A DNA stretch of 35,881 nt, taken from the NCBI GenBank assembly GCA_022768805.1, contig JALELB010000033.1, positions 1 through 35,881 of the forward strand, in the 5' to 3' direction. How positions within the stretch are numbered: the stretch's first letter is position 1; every line of letters begins with the position of its first letter. The notes below the pieces were generated by a model. That model was given only the letters and a program-made list of their open reading frames with translations, had not been told where the DNA came from and did not search any database. Position numbers and translations under genes: made by a program. Below are positions 1 through 8,481 of this stretch, one piece after another. This DNA is from Ruminococcus sp. Lineage in GTDB: Bacteria; Bacillota; Clostridia; Oscillospirales; Ruminococcaceae.

Positions 1-1198
1 CATAATCCAGTGCTGATGTTGCCTCATCGAAGATGAGGATTCTCGGATCGTTGAGAATTGCTCGTGCGATAGCAACTCTCTGCTTCTGACCTCCGGATAG
101 TCCCATGCCTTTCTCACCGATGATCGTGTCATAGCCGTTTGGAAGCTCCAATATAAAATCATGGGCACCGGCAATCTTGGCACATTCTATGATCCGATCC
201 ATTGTTGCTGTAGGACAATGAATTGAAATGTTCTCAGCAACTGTGCCATTAAACATGAAATTTTCCTGTAAAACAACACCGATTTGCTTTCTTAGCATTG
301 CCGGATTCACAAGTGATATATCCATTCCATCAACAGATATTTTACCAGCCTCCGGTATGTAGAGTCGCTGTATCAATTTTGATATGGTACTTTTACCTGA
401 TCCGCTTCGACCAACAACGCCCACAACCATTCCTGCTGGTATCTCAAATGACATTCCCTTGATAACTTCGCCGCCTTGCGGATTATAACGAAAATGTACT
501 TGATCGAATACGATTTTGCCTTGTATTTTCGGCATAGAAGTCTGATTGGCATTCAGGATTGGTTCAGGGGCAGTGTTGAAAATATCACCTATACGCTTTA
601 CTGAAAGTGATGCCTGCTGATACTCCTGCCAGAGCTGTACCAAACGCAGCACAGGACCGCTGACTCTGCCGGAGAGCATACGGAATGCCACAAGCTGACC
701 GACGGTGAAATTACCGTCCATAACTGCCTTGGCACCGAAAAACAGAATCAAAAGGTCAAATATTTTCTGAATGAACTGTCCTGTCGTTCCTGCCGTAGCA
801 GATACCATAGAAGTTTTATAGCTTGCCTTGACGTATTCAGCCTGCAAGTCGCCCCACTTCTTTTCAAATTTTGGCTCTAATGCGTAGGATTTTACAGTCT
901 GAACTCCTGTGATAGATTCTACGAGAAAAGACTGCGTATTCGCTCCGGTTTCAAATTTCTCATCCAGACGCTTCTTGAAAAGTGGTGTCACGATTGCAGA
1001 AAGTATCGCATAGACTGGTATCGAACATATAACAATAACAGTCAGCATTTTACTGTAACAGAACAGGACGACAATATATACGATGATGAAAATAAGATCA
1101 ATCATGGAACTCAGCGGCGTACCCGTCAGAAAATTTCGTATGCTGTCCAGTTCCCGGACTCTGGCTACTGTTTCACCCACACGACGGGATACGCCAAG
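1..1198 (-). pseudogene. Truncated type I secretion ABC exporter (HlyB/bacteriocin-exporter type)
   Basis: The reverse strand encodes the membrane and ATPase part of an exporter that would move an RTX or peptide substrate across the envelope. Reading down the minus strand I see VSRRVGETVARVREL at the junction, then the transmembrane core. The ATPase follows: Walker A GRSGSGKS (about 385-410), signature LSGGQKQR (about 75-105), and Walker B ILIFDEATSALD at the window edge. The N-terminal third (C39-like domain and first helices) is missing. Upstream of the homologous part the frame reads into TGA codons, so it has no start. The coding sequence joins directly to the RTX-like gene, offset by one base. 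The C-terminus continues off the window. The motifs make the family secure; loss of function is inferred from the missing start. Confidence 0.88.
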
Positions 1199-2271
1199 AT
1201 TGCATCATCACCCTGAATCCAGTTGATACGCTCAGCCATTCCGTTGCCGTCAAGATCAAAGTTGACACCTCCATTGAGTGATGTCGGATTGAATCCATTA
1301 TTGCCGAGATCCAGCACGATGGGGTCAACGCGGCTGGTCTTGCCATCATTGAACTTTCCGTCCGCATCGCTTCCGCCGGCATTGCCCTTGTCATCAGGGT
1401 TATAGGATTTTCCACCGGCGATTTTGCCATCGCCATCAACATCAGTTTGTTTTTTGTTTTCGTAATTATTGACAGCAGTCTCGTAATCGGAAAGGGTTTG
1501 ATTCAGTTCGTTGATTTGATTCTTGATACTGCTCGGAAGGAAGTCTTTGTAAGCTTCTGCCATTTCATTAAGAGCCTGAATACCTTCCTTATCAGACTGG
1601 ATGCTTTCATTGTTTTCGCCAATAATTTCCTCAATGGCTTCATCCAGCTCTTCAAGCATCTGGATATAATTAACAATGATAGTCGCACCCTTATCAAAAG
1701 TATCAGCGGCGACTGAGAGAATCGTAGATACACATTCTCCAGCTATTCCAGGAACGTGTGAGACAATGGTCGAACTCATGTGCAAAAGACCTGATGTAAT
1801 CTTCTGAATTGCTCGTCCTCTGTCCGCATTATTCCCTTCTAATCCTAAAAGATCACCCAACGTGTCGATACCCTCCGCTATATTGAACGCCTGCTCAGAT
1901 AGCGAAACAAGATCTTCAGCTCCACTTATTAACGCATCCGCATTAGCAATCCATTTGCTATAATCCTTGTGAGTGCCCGCTAATTGGGCAAGCTTCTCAT
2001 TGTATTCATTCACACCTACAGCAGAACTTTCACAAATGAAATTAGAAATGTTCCCGTAATTCAGGTTGCTGTTTAAGCTTTCGAGAGTGTATTTGATTCC
2101 GATTTTGCTGTACTTGATGTACTGATCACGCCACCACTCAGGATCTTCTAATTTTGAAAAATCGACCAATTTTCCGTCCGCCGTTTTAATAGCAGTTTCT
2201 GTGATTTTACCAGTATTATCATTGATTTTGAGAATGACCTCAATCACACCATCTGCGCTTCCAATACTCAT
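1165..2271 (-). pseudogene. Truncated RTX-like type I secretion substrate
   Basis: A 368-residue product with no signal peptide. Residues about 1-270 are helical and unfamiliar. After about residue 275 there is an Asp/Gly-rich stretch (DVDGDGKIAGG), then the block PIVLDLGNNGFNPTSLNGGV with FDLDGNGMAERINWI, typical of the region just before calcium-binding RTX repeats. The repeats and the C-terminal secretion signal are absent. After GDDAILAY the frame enters the exporter gene and stops within eight codons, so the last residues are not native. Start choice: AAAGGAGG lies seven to eight bases before ATG 2271. Family homologues normally continue for hundreds of residues, so this is most likely a non-secretable remnant. 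The adjacent exporter fragment fits a former substrate-exporter pair. Confidence 0.8.
1189..1198. other. Deletion junction between RTX-like gene and ABC exporter
   Basis: The ten bases ATACGCCAAG (minus strand CTTGGCGTAT) fit both reading frames. They encode ILAY as expected in the RTX-like protein (ILAYD is usual in this block) and LGVS as expected before RRVGETVA in the exporter. This suggests a microhomology-mediated deletion that removed the end of one gene and the start of the next. The shared stretch is inferred from family consensus, since neither parent is present here. Confidence 0.55.
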
Positions 2272-2319
2272 TGTTATAATCCTCCTTTATTTGTAGTTAC
2301 GGTATGTAGATTCATAATT

Positions 2320-2988
2320 TCATTCTGATGCAACCTGCACAGCAATCTCTCGAATACTTTGATCTTGATTGATAAAAAAGCTGATATTCTGCGATTCTGT
2401 CAGCGCATACCGAACATATCCCTTACCGTTGTCGTTATAACCAGAAGCATCCGTTGGCGTTCCCAGCGCATCCTGAACCTGTTGGAATGTATCCTGCAAG
2501 GTAAAGCCGGAAATGGAGGAATCATTCTGATCTGCGGTATACTGACTCACCGAAAGATTGTAAAAGGACAGTGTTTTCAGTTCCGTTTCACTCAGTTCGT
2601 GATCGCAGTTATAGGTGATTTGTCCAATCTGCTGCTCGTTGAAATAAAGCGAATAAATGACAAACGAATATTCCGTATCTACATACGGGTTATCCTCCCC
2701 TGTCGAAAATTCCTCCCCCAGATCCGCCAGCGTACAGGGCATGGAAACCTTATGCCCAAACAATTCGATGTTCTGGGTGATGTGCTGGAACACCTCCTCA
2801 TTGAATGTTCCGTCATAGGTGAAAGTTTCGTCCTCCTGTGCTGAATCCGTCGTATCTGCCGCAGCAGACGTTTCTGCTGCTGTTGATTCTATAGCTGAGT
2901 CTGGCTGTTCACTCTGCTTTCCACATCCACTCATCAGAGGGACGGTCAGCATTAACGCCAGAAATGTTGCGATTACTTGTTTTTTCAT
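2320..2988 (-). CDS. Secreted lipoprotein of unknown function
   Basis: A 222-residue product. It begins with a lysine pair and a hydrophobic stretch ending in the lipobox LMSGC, which predicts a lipid-anchored protein outside the membrane. A Ser/Thr/Ala/Glu-rich spacer follows (SAIESTAAETSAAADTTDS type), then a globular domain of about 165 residues. Within it, the segment FTLQDTFQQVQDALGTPT followed by a YVRYALTESQ-like strand pair resembles SmpA/BamE-like small domains found in Firmicutes lipoproteins, but I cannot name the family. Start: a GTG at 2997 is in frame but lies inside the Shine-Dalgarno (GAGGTGG); ATG 2988 has proper spacing. The gene sits between the broken RTX gene and an insertion sequence, with no clear partner. 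Confidence 0.8.
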   Translation of the reverse strand: MKKQVIATFLALMLTVPLMSGCGKQSEQPDSAIESTAAETSAAADTTDSAQEDETFTYDGTFNEEVFQHITQNIELFGHKVSMPCTLADLGEEFSTGEDNPYVDTEYSFVIYSLYFNEQQIGQITYNCDHELSETELKTLSFYNLSVSQYTADQNDSSISGFTLQDTFQQVQDALGTPTDASGYNDNGKGYVRYALTESQNISFFINQDQSIREIAVQVASE

Positions 2989-2998
2989 GTTATCCACC

Positions 2999-3025
2999 TC
3001 GTATAATAGATTCGTATAATAGATT
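2999..3025. repeat. Tandem 13-bp duplication in the lipoprotein promoter area
   Basis: The unit TCGTATAATAGAT occurs twice in direct succession. On the minus strand each copy offers a TATTAT -10-like hexamer just upstream of the lipoprotein Shine-Dalgarno, so the duplication may create two staggered promoters. No matching -35 was recognised with confidence. Confidence 0.5.
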
Positions 3026-3128
3026 TTAGGGTAGTTTCAAGAGCACCCCAATGAACCTCTGCCACGCTCAGTTGAGAGAAGCAGCAGTGAGATCGGAATG
3101 AGCGTAGCGAATGGAGATTTCAATGCTG

Positions 3129-3146
3129 CCGGCGGAGTTCCGCCGG
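3129..3146. other. GC-rich perfect hairpin beside the IS element
   Basis: CCGGCGGA-GT-TCCGCCGG forms an eight-base-pair stem with a two-base loop. It is followed on the plus strand by GTTTAAT, which is weakly terminator-like. It could stop transcription toward the insertion sequence or be part of a dispersed palindromic repeat. The flanks (3050-3170) contain no gene I can support. Confidence 0.45.
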
Positions 3147-3171
3147 GTTTAATCAAACAATCAACAGGCAT

Positions 3172-3531
3172 TCACATACCCATGATAAAATAGCTGTGAT
3201 AACGGGTAAAAACACGCCTAAAACGCTTTATACGAAGAAAATATCGTTCAACTTCATTGCGACGCTTGTAAAGTTCCTTATCATATTCCCAAGGATTTTT
3301 ACGGTTTCTTTTTGGCGGAACAACAGGTACAAAACCTTGCTTTACGGCGAGTTCGCGTGTTTCGTTATCTTCATAAGCCCTATCCATAAGCAAGTAATGT
3401 TTATCTTCGGAATAAAAGCTTTCGATAAGTTTTCTTCCTTCCGGAGCATCGTGTTTGTTTCCGGCAGAAAGCCGAAAAATCATTGCAAATTTCGAAGACG
3501 TGGAAGCCAAATGAATCTTTGTTGTGAGCCC
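3172..3531 (-). CDS. IS5-family transposase, downstream frame (OrfB)
   Basis: This frame has no convincing start of its own and is reached by a -1 shift from the upstream frame at 3529-3537. It begins GLTTKIHLASTSSKFAM and contains LLMDRAYEDNETRELA (second catalytic Asp), then VPPKRNRKNPWEYDKELYKRRNEVERYFLRIKRFRRVFTRY with the catalytic Glu and the Y(2)R(3)E(6)K-like spacing of IS5 transposases. The stop falls close to the left end of the element. Intact catalytic residues argue that the split is programmed and not decay. Confidence 0.8.
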   Translation of the reverse strand, partial: GLTTKIHLASTSSKFAMIFRLSAGNKHDAPEGRKLIESFYSEDKHYLLMDRAYEDNETRELAVKQGFVPVVPPKRNRKNPWEYDKELYKRRNEVERYFLRIKRFRRVFTRYHSYFIMGM

Positions 3532-3887
3532 CCTTTTGAACGTCCTATGCTCTGCTCGCCGCTTGATTTTCTTGCTCCTGCCGCATCAGGGTGGACTTTG
3601 ATGCTTGTGCTGTCGATACAAATTATTTCGGTACGTATTTCTATAATATTTTCTTCTTGCAATGTCTCAAAAATGCGGTCAATTACTCCGCTTTTACACC
3701 AGCGATTAAATCTGACATAAATTGTATGCCAATTTCCGTATTCGTTCGGCAATGCCCTCCATTTACATCCGTTTTCGATTATATACAGTAATGCACACAA
3801 AAAATCATAATTTGATACTTCTGGCTTTCTGCGAGGTGTAGGCATCAAATGCTCTATTTTCGCAAATTGTTTTTCTGTTAATCTCAT
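3480..3887 (-). CDS. IS5-family transposase, upstream frame (OrfA)
   Basis: A 135-residue frame starting MRLTEKQFAKIEHLMP. It carries the typical helix-turn-helix region (YDFLCALLYIIENGCKWRALP, WHTIYVRFNRWCKSGV) and the first DDE aspartate in IICIDSTSIKVHPDAAG. The family frame then continues as GRSKGGLTTKIHLA, but this frame reads GRSKGGSQQRF and terminates after a short tail. The change happens at the run AAAAGGGGG (3529-3537), the expected place for a programmed -1 ribosomal frameshift. On its own the product would be a DNA-binding regulator or inhibitor; with frameshifting it forms the full transposase. Confidence 0.85.
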   Translation of the reverse strand: MRLTEKQFAKIEHLMPTPRRKPEVSNYDFLCALLYIIENGCKWRALPNEYGNWHTIYVRFNRWCKSGVIDRIFETLQEENIIEIRTEIICIDSTSIKVHPDAAGARKSSGEQSIGRSKGGSQQRFIWLPRLRNLQ

Positions 3888-4061
3888 GTGTTCATTATAA
3901 CATATTTATTGTCAAATTACAATAGTTTTATGTGAACATGATCTAAATCATATTTAACATTTACTGTATGATATACAGTAGGTCCCCATTTATAAGCATC
4001 AGAGCTCAAGCAATAAAATCCTGTGCTCTCGGCTGCAGCCCCTCTTTTTTTGTACTATAAT

Positions 4062-4099
4062 TGTGGTACTTATGTTTGCGAGAGAGCTGGACTTGAACC
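4062..4099 (-). repeat. Degenerate copy of the tRNA-fMet 3' end
   Basis: On the minus strand GGTTCAAGTCCAGCTC with a CGCAAACATA tail closely matches the T-arm, acceptor and downstream flank of the intact tRNA-fMet (GGTTCAAATCCAGCTC, CGCAACCATA; plus 4421-4456). Nothing resembling the 5' half of a tRNA adjoins it, so it is not a functional tRNA gene. Duplicated tRNA 3' ends are typical footprints of elements that integrate into tRNA genes. Confidence 0.6.
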
Positions 4100-4181
4100 T
4101 TGTACATAATAAATATAATTAACTGTAATTTACAGCTTGCAATTCCTACAGTACGGCTGCTCTGAACGCATCCATAATGCT

Positions 4182-4403
4182 TGTTTTCCTCGTATCTACG
4201 CTGTTTTTCAAAATGCACCCCTCTATCGAAAAAAGTGCCAAAAAGAAAATGATAGCTTTTTCTATCGTTTTCCCTTTGACACCCCATTTTCGGCTTTTTT
4301 CGGTTTTTCAGCGGGTTTTAAGGCTGTAGTGAGAAGTAATCGTTTTCCGATTGTCTGTTTTCCTCGCATTTACGACATTTTATAGACATGAAAATGCACC
4401 CCT
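4182..4403. repeat. Imperfect direct repeat downstream of tRNA-fMet
   Basis: TGTTTTCCTCGTATCTACG (4182-4200) recurs as TGTTTTCCTCGCATTTACG (4356-4374). Each is followed by AAAATGCACCCCT (4210-4222 and 4391-4403). The second copy is part of the tRNA terminator, so the first is probably a decayed duplicate of that terminator region. The whole 3888-4431 interval otherwise holds no gene that I can support. Confidence 0.6.
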
Positions 4404-4426
4404 ACTTTGGATCAAAATAGGGGTGC
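4396..4426 (-). terminator. Terminator of tRNA-fMet
   Basis: On the minus strand GCACCCCTA and TAGGGGTGC form a nine-base-pair stem, followed by ATTTT. It lies immediately after the tRNA 3' end. Confidence 0.8.
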
Positions 4427-4431
4427 TAATA

Positions 4432-4508
<77 letters not shown>

Positions 4509-4515
4509 TTATGCA

Positions 4516-4534
4516 CACTCCGTATTTCGGAGTG
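4516..4534. other. Leader hairpin of tRNA-fMet transcript
   Basis: CACTCCG-TATTT-CGGAGTG is a perfect seven-base-pair stem between the -10 box and the mature tRNA 5' end. It may help precursor processing. Confidence 0.55.
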
Positions 4535-4541
4535 CTTATTT

Positions 4542-4570
4542 ATTATATCATGCCCCCGCACAAATGTCAA
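4542..4570 (-). promoter_or_regulatory. Promoter of tRNA-fMet
   Basis: On the minus strand TTGACA (4565-4570) and TATAAT (4542-4547) are separated by 17 bases. Both are exact consensus for the housekeeping sigma factor. Confidence 0.92.
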
Positions 4571-4717
4571 CACCTTTTTTTCTCCGCTTGCTCCCCCCAA
4601 TGGAGAATTACCGAAAAACTGCACGATAAACACAAAAAAACGTCGATTTTTTGTGCAATATTTATAAAATAAACGACAGTGTGTTATGAAATTTATATAT
4701 CAATCCTGTTAAGGGGC

Positions 4718-4746
4718 TTGACTTTTTCGACGGAATGTGGCAAAAT
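4718..4746 (+). promoter_or_regulatory. Probable ferritin promoter
   Basis: TTGACT (4718-4723) and CAAAAT (4741-4746) are 17 bases apart and about 80 bases before the ferritin start. The -10 is a weak match. I see no clear Fur or PerR box. Confidence 0.5.
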
Positions 4747-4824
4747 AAGACTTGGGGCAGCACGCACAGAGCATTCCACAAAGGCTGCGCTGCGCTCTTC
4801 CTGCTTCAGAAAGGATGTGTCACA

Positions 4825-5334
4825 ATGGACAACAAGGTAGCAAATCTCATCAATGAACAAATCAACAAGGAGCTGTACTCCGCATACCTGTATCTGGATT
4901 TTGCCAATTACTATGCGGCTGCCGGGCTGGATGGCTTTGAAAACTGGTACAGAATCCAGGCTCAGGAGGAACGGGATCACGCAATGCTGTTCTATCAGTA
5001 TCTGCACAACAACGGCGAACCGGTGGTTTTTGAGGCTATAGAAAAGCCGGATTGGACCCGGGGCGACAATATGACTCCCCTGATCAAGGGACTGGAGCAT
5101 GAAAAGTATGTTACCTCCCTGATTAACAATATCTACGCTGCCGCTTATGAAGCACGGGATTTCCGCACTATGCAGGTGCTGGATTGGTTCGTCAAGGAGC
5201 AGGGCGAGGAGGAAAAGAACGCCTCCGATATGATTACCAAAATGGAGCTCTTCGGGTCCGACTCCAAGGGTCTGTACATGCTGAACAATGAGCTGAAGGC
5301 ACGGGTATACAGCGCTCCCTCCCTGGTGCTGTAA
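4825..5334 (+). CDS. ftnA: Ferritin (non-haem iron storage)
   Basis: A 169-residue cytosolic protein of the usual length for bacterial ferritin, which oxidises Fe2+ and stores it as a mineral core in a 24-mer. Ferroxidase ligands are visible: Glu in INKELYSAYLYL, Glu and His in QEERDHAMLF, Glu in IYAAAYEARDF, and the Gln/Glu of KEQGEEEKNA. A longer in-frame extension starts at 4735, but ATG 4825 follows AAGGATG and begins the conserved sequence MDNKVANLINEQ. It is a single-gene unit ending in a bidirectional terminator. Iron storage next to a disrupted peroxide-defence gene in the same window is noteworthy, though no functional link is visible. Confidence 0.93.
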   Translation: MDNKVANLINEQINKELYSAYLYLDFANYYAAAGLDGFENWYRIQAQEERDHAMLFYQYLHNNGEPVVFEAIEKPDWTRGDNMTPLIKGLEHEKYVTSLINNIYAAAYEARDFRTMQVLDWFVKEQGEEEKNASDMITKMELFGSDSKGLYMLNNELKARVYSAPSLVL

Positions 5335-5357
5335 GTCATATCCAGGAATCCATACTA

Positions 5358-5394
5358 AAAAAGCCATACCGGTTGCTGGCCGGTATGGCTTTTT
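5358..5394. terminator. Bidirectional terminator between ferritin and cellulase
   Basis: AAAAAGCCATACCGG and CCGGTATGGCTTTTT form a 15-base-pair stem with a seven-base loop. The T-run works in both directions and serves the convergent ferritin and GH9 genes. Confidence 0.93.
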
Positions 5395-5412
5395 CTCTTG
5401 TCCATGCTTTGC

Positions 5413-7950
5413 TTATTTGCCGAAATCATCCACAGAAATCAACCGTGCCAGCGCCCGGGCGATCATGGTCAGGTCGTCCGAATCCACATTCCCGTCGCAG
5501 TTGACATCTGCATTGAGCACCTCCTGTGCAGTCAGCGCAGGCGTCAGCTCCTGATCCTGCGCCACATACCGGGCCAGCCGAACCAGGTCATTTACCTCCA
5601 CTGTGCCGCTGCTGTCCACATCTCCCAGCACAGCTGTATCGGTTGTAGTAGTGGTTGTGGTGGTGGTTGTCGTCTCTGTGCCCTGTGTGGTAACGGCTGT
5701 TGTCACGATGGGCTTGCTGCCGTTCGGTTCAATACCCCCAACCAGATTGCCGCCGCTGTAAACACAGATATAGTCCGTCCTGGTTTCGCTGCCGTCCTGA
5801 TAGGTATCCTTGCATTTGGTGATACCCTGATAGCTCCAGTCATTGGCAGGATCCCAGGTATCTCCGTAATAGAAGCCCACTGCCATCTGGTATTTCTTGT
5901 TGGCATTGGCAATGTTGTAGCCATCCCACTTGATCTCCACATAATAAATGTTAGGGTCAAAGGATGCATCATACTGATAGGGACCGGACAGCACCCCGTC
6001 AAAGTCTGTCTCCACGCTGGTCTGGTCGTACAGCTCATCCCCCTTCACCAGGCTGATATTCGCCGGATCAGAGAGCTCCTCCACGCTGAAGAAATAACGC
6101 ACGGAAATATCGGTTCTGGGCTTGTTGGAATCGGTGCATACCAGCATAGCCAGCTTGGTCACACCGGCGCCGGAGGTCTGGAAGTCATCCACCGCATAAG
6201 CCTCCACCCAGTAATCCTGGCCGCCGCCTTCTTCCTCACTGGTGCCCAGATCAATGTCCGGGTCAATCTGCATGTCGTCCGTGCCGTAGAAATGATACAG
6301 ACCGGCAGAAGCGCCAACAAAAGCGGCATTATAATCGATGGTAACCTCGTTGTAGGTCCAGTCCTTGGTCACATCATTGTGGGCATCGTCCGCATCCGGG
6401 CCACCCGCCAGTGCACCCACCAGCACATGCTTCTGGGGCTTGGTATCTTCGCATTTGGACAGGCCTGAGGATGCTCTGTGGTGGGGATATGCTACAGATA
6501 CATCATTCAGGCCCACAATAAAGCACCGGGGGCCATGGGTTTCGTCCTCGCTGTAGGGCTCAGGCTCACCATTGTTTTTGGCTTCTTCATTGGCAGCCAG
6601 CCGTTCCTTATAGACAATGTCGTTGTTGCCCATCAGGTATTCCATCTGGCCCTTTGCCCAGTCGCTGTACGCCGAAGGCTGATTGTTGTTCTGATACTTA
6701 TCATAGACAAGTGCAATCAGCTGGGCGGCAGTATTGTACCGGGCACTGCCCCAGGTATTGAGCCAGAAATAGCCCTGGGGAGTAATGGTACCCACACCGC
6801 CGGAACGGTACTTGTCCAGCGCCTCTTTCACGCTTGCCCAGCAATCCATTTCCTCATAGGGACTCTTGCCCGCAGCCACCTTGTATTCGTCAATGAAATC
6901 CGGATACATTTCACTGGTGATCTCGCCCAGAATGCACTGTACGCCGCCCCACATATCATTCCAGCAATAAACATAACTGGGGGCTGCATAGTAATCATAG
7001 TACGGGTAAATTTCCTCCAGATAGGCGTGATCGCCGGTGATCTTATACATCCATGCGGAAGCCCAGCAATAGTCGTCTTCCCATTTGGATGAACCGTAGT
7101 ACTGCTTGGGGCCGTCCCCGTTATCACTCAGTTCCTTTTCATGATCCCGGGCAAAATCATAAAGTGCATTGGCATATTTCAGGGACAGTGCTGCATAGTC
7201 CGCATCCGTATCCTTGAAATTCAGATAGTTGATAGCCAGGGAAGCCGCCGCAGAAGCCACATAATCCGTCTGGGGCTTTTCTCCGGTCAGGAAGAAAGCA
7301 GGCCGGTCCATGGTATCAATTTCCGGTGCCTGCCAGTAGGCGTGGTCAATATCTCCGTCTCCCACCTGGTAGCAGAAGGCAACCACATCACCGGAGTCGT
7401 CCAGGAAGGTGCAGCGCATCAGATAGTCGTTGAAATACCGCAGGATGGTTTCCACGTGGGCATCCTGTCCGGTGGCAGCATAAGCGTCCCGGAACTCGTA
7501 GTAGCCCCAGCCCACAGTAGCTGCAGAGTAATTCTCCGGCATGCCGAATTTCACGTGATCCCCTGCATCATGGAAACCGCCGGACACGTCAACCATACCG
7601 TCTCCGTCCGGATCCAGATAATCCTTGTTGGCAGAAATAAAGGTACTGCTCAGGTTGGTATGCTCCGTATCCAGGGGCACCTGTGCATCATAGGTATGGC
7701 AGTCCCCCCGCCAGTTCAGCAGGTTATTCTCGCTGACATCGGTGCCGCACATATTGGCATCGTAAAAGTAAATGGAATACTGGAGAAGCTTTGCAAAGTT
7801 CGCATCAAATCCGGCGGATGCTGTGCCGGCTGCGTTGGCAGAAAGATCCGTCCGGGAAACCGCCGCCGGCAGACAAAGCGCTCCCGCCAGCATAACGCCT
7901 GACAGTCCCAGAGCCTTCAGCCGGCGCTTCATGGTTTTTTTCTCTCTCAT
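5413..7950 (-). CDS. Secreted GH9 cellulase with CBM3 and type I dockerin
   Basis: An 845-residue endoglucanase-type enzyme for cellulose, destined for a cellulosome. In order: signal peptide (1 to about 40), then a GH9 catalytic domain (about 45-560). The latter carries GGFHDAGDH (Asp128 and Asp131, catalytic base region), the active-site His pair in AYPHHRASS (490-491), and the acid Glu in NEVTIDYNA (535). A CBM3c-like module follows (about 578-735; VRYFFSVEEL, NDWSYQG), then a Thr-only linker. The dockerin has two calcium-binding repeats (GDVDSSGTVEVNDL and ADVNCDGNVDSDDL). The GH9-CBM3c pairing is the classic processive endoglucanase arrangement. Start chosen by AAGGAGG before ATG 7950. 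The gene is monocistronic. Confidence 0.96.
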   Translation of the reverse strand: MREKKTMKRRLKALGLSGVMLAGALCLPAAVSRTDLSANAAGTASAGFDANFAKLLQYSIYFYDANMCGTDVSENNLLNWRGDCHTYDAQVPLDTEHTNLSSTFISANKDYLDPDGDGMVDVSGGFHDAGDHVKFGMPENYSAATVGWGYYEFRDAYAATGQDAHVETILRYFNDYLMRCTFLDDSGDVVAFCYQVGDGDIDHAYWQAPEIDTMDRPAFFLTGEKPQTDYVASAAASLAINYLNFKDTDADYAALSLKYANALYDFARDHEKELSDNGDGPKQYYGSSKWEDDYCWASAWMYKITGDHAYLEEIYPYYDYYAAPSYVYCWNDMWGGVQCILGEITSEMYPDFIDEYKVAAGKSPYEEMDCWASVKEALDKYRSGGVGTITPQGYFWLNTWGSARYNTAAQLIALVYDKYQNNNQPSAYSDWAKGQMEYLMGNNDIVYKERLAANEEAKNNGEPEPYSEDETHGPRCFIVGLNDVSVAYPHHRASSGLSKCEDTKPQKHVLVGALAGGPDADDAHNDVTKDWTYNEVTIDYNAAFVGASAGLYHFYGTDDMQIDPDIDLGTSEEEGGGQDYWVEAYAVDDFQTSGAGVTKLAMLVCTDSNKPRTDISVRYFFSVEELSDPANISLVKGDELYDQTSVETDFDGVLSGPYQYDASFDPNIYYVEIKWDGYNIANANKKYQMAVGFYYGDTWDPANDWSYQGITKCKDTYQDGSETRTDYICVYSGGNLVGGIEPNGSKPIVTTAVTTQGTETTTTTTTTTTTDTAVLGDVDSSGTVEVNDLVRLARYVAQDQELTPALTAQEVLNADVNCDGNVDSDDLTMIARALARLISVDDFGK

Positions 7951-7994
7951 TGTTTTTCCTCCTTATGGATTGTACGATGGATTCATACAAAAAT

Positions 7995-8023
7995 ATTGTA
8001 GCACAGTTCATAAATTTTTTCAA
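7995..8023 (-). promoter_or_regulatory. Promoter of the GH9 gene
   Basis: On the minus strand TTGAAA (8018-8023) and TACAAT (7995-8000) are 17 bases apart, placing the transcript start about 40 bases before the ATG. The rest of the interval up to 8300 shows no gene or clear operator. Confidence 0.82.
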
Positions 8024-8313
8024 GGGCAATACCGCATAGAGCCTGTGCGGCAGCTGTTGGACAGTTTTTTTGTCAGATTGCATAGAAACAGCACAGGAAC
8101 ACCAGCCTGTTTCAAGAGATTTCTGTGTGATATGACGAAAAACCGTCGGCAGATGATGTGCAAAGCCGTCAGGCATGCTGTATTCGCTATTGCCCAAGGG
8201 GTTCTTTCCTGTTTTGCACATATTCTGTATGGGCATCCGCTGTATGCAAAGCTCCTGGCCGGCAAAAAGATATGCTGCATGCGGAACAGAAAGATCATCC
8301 TGTTTACGCAGAA

Positions 8314-8340
8314 TTAGCACTCTCATATCGAGAGTGCTAA
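8314..8340. promoter_or_regulatory. CIRCE operator (HrcA binding site)
   Basis: TTAGCACTC, nine bases, then GAGTGCTAA: an exact match to the CIRCE consensus bound by the heat-shock repressor HrcA. It lies about 140 bases before the Hsp20 start. A weak promoter may overlap it (TTTACG 8302-8307, TATCGA 17 bases later). Confidence 0.96.
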
Positions 8341-8481
8341 TTTTCATCATTTTTTCACCGAAACAGCATAAAATCATCATACCGGGGGATTATCCTATAG
8401 ACAATGAAACGAAAGGAATGAGACCAATGAACGTGTAGAACACACATGCAAAACCTGAACAAAAATTAAGGAGGAATCAGT

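Larger units (their letters stand above)
3172..3887 (-). mobile_element. IS5-family (IS427-like) insertion sequence, ends unresolved
   Basis: The transposase is encoded as two overlapping frames, as in the IS427 group of IS5. The upstream frame carries the N-terminal domain and first catalytic Asp; the downstream frame carries the second Asp and the Glu. All three catalytic positions are intact, so the element may be active. I could not define the terminal inverted repeats. TTCACATA occurs on the left outside the stop (about 3169-3176) and, inverted, near 3934, but the rest of the ends do not match well enough to call. Confidence 0.8.

Noticed and set aside
3962-3980. TACTGTAT-GAT-ATACAGTA palindrome resembling an Escherichia coli LexA box
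   Set aside because: The CTGT/ACAG half-sites are one base too close for that box, Firmicutes LexA uses a different motif (GAACN4GTTC), and no gene follows directly.
5398-7902. Long plus-strand frames opposite the GH9 gene (for example 5398-6468)
   Set aside because: They mirror the codon pattern of a clearly real cellulase on the other strand and have no ribosome sites.
8428-8438. Very short ORF in the hsp20 leader
   Set aside because: Six codons with a mediocre ribosome site; no sign of attenuation features.
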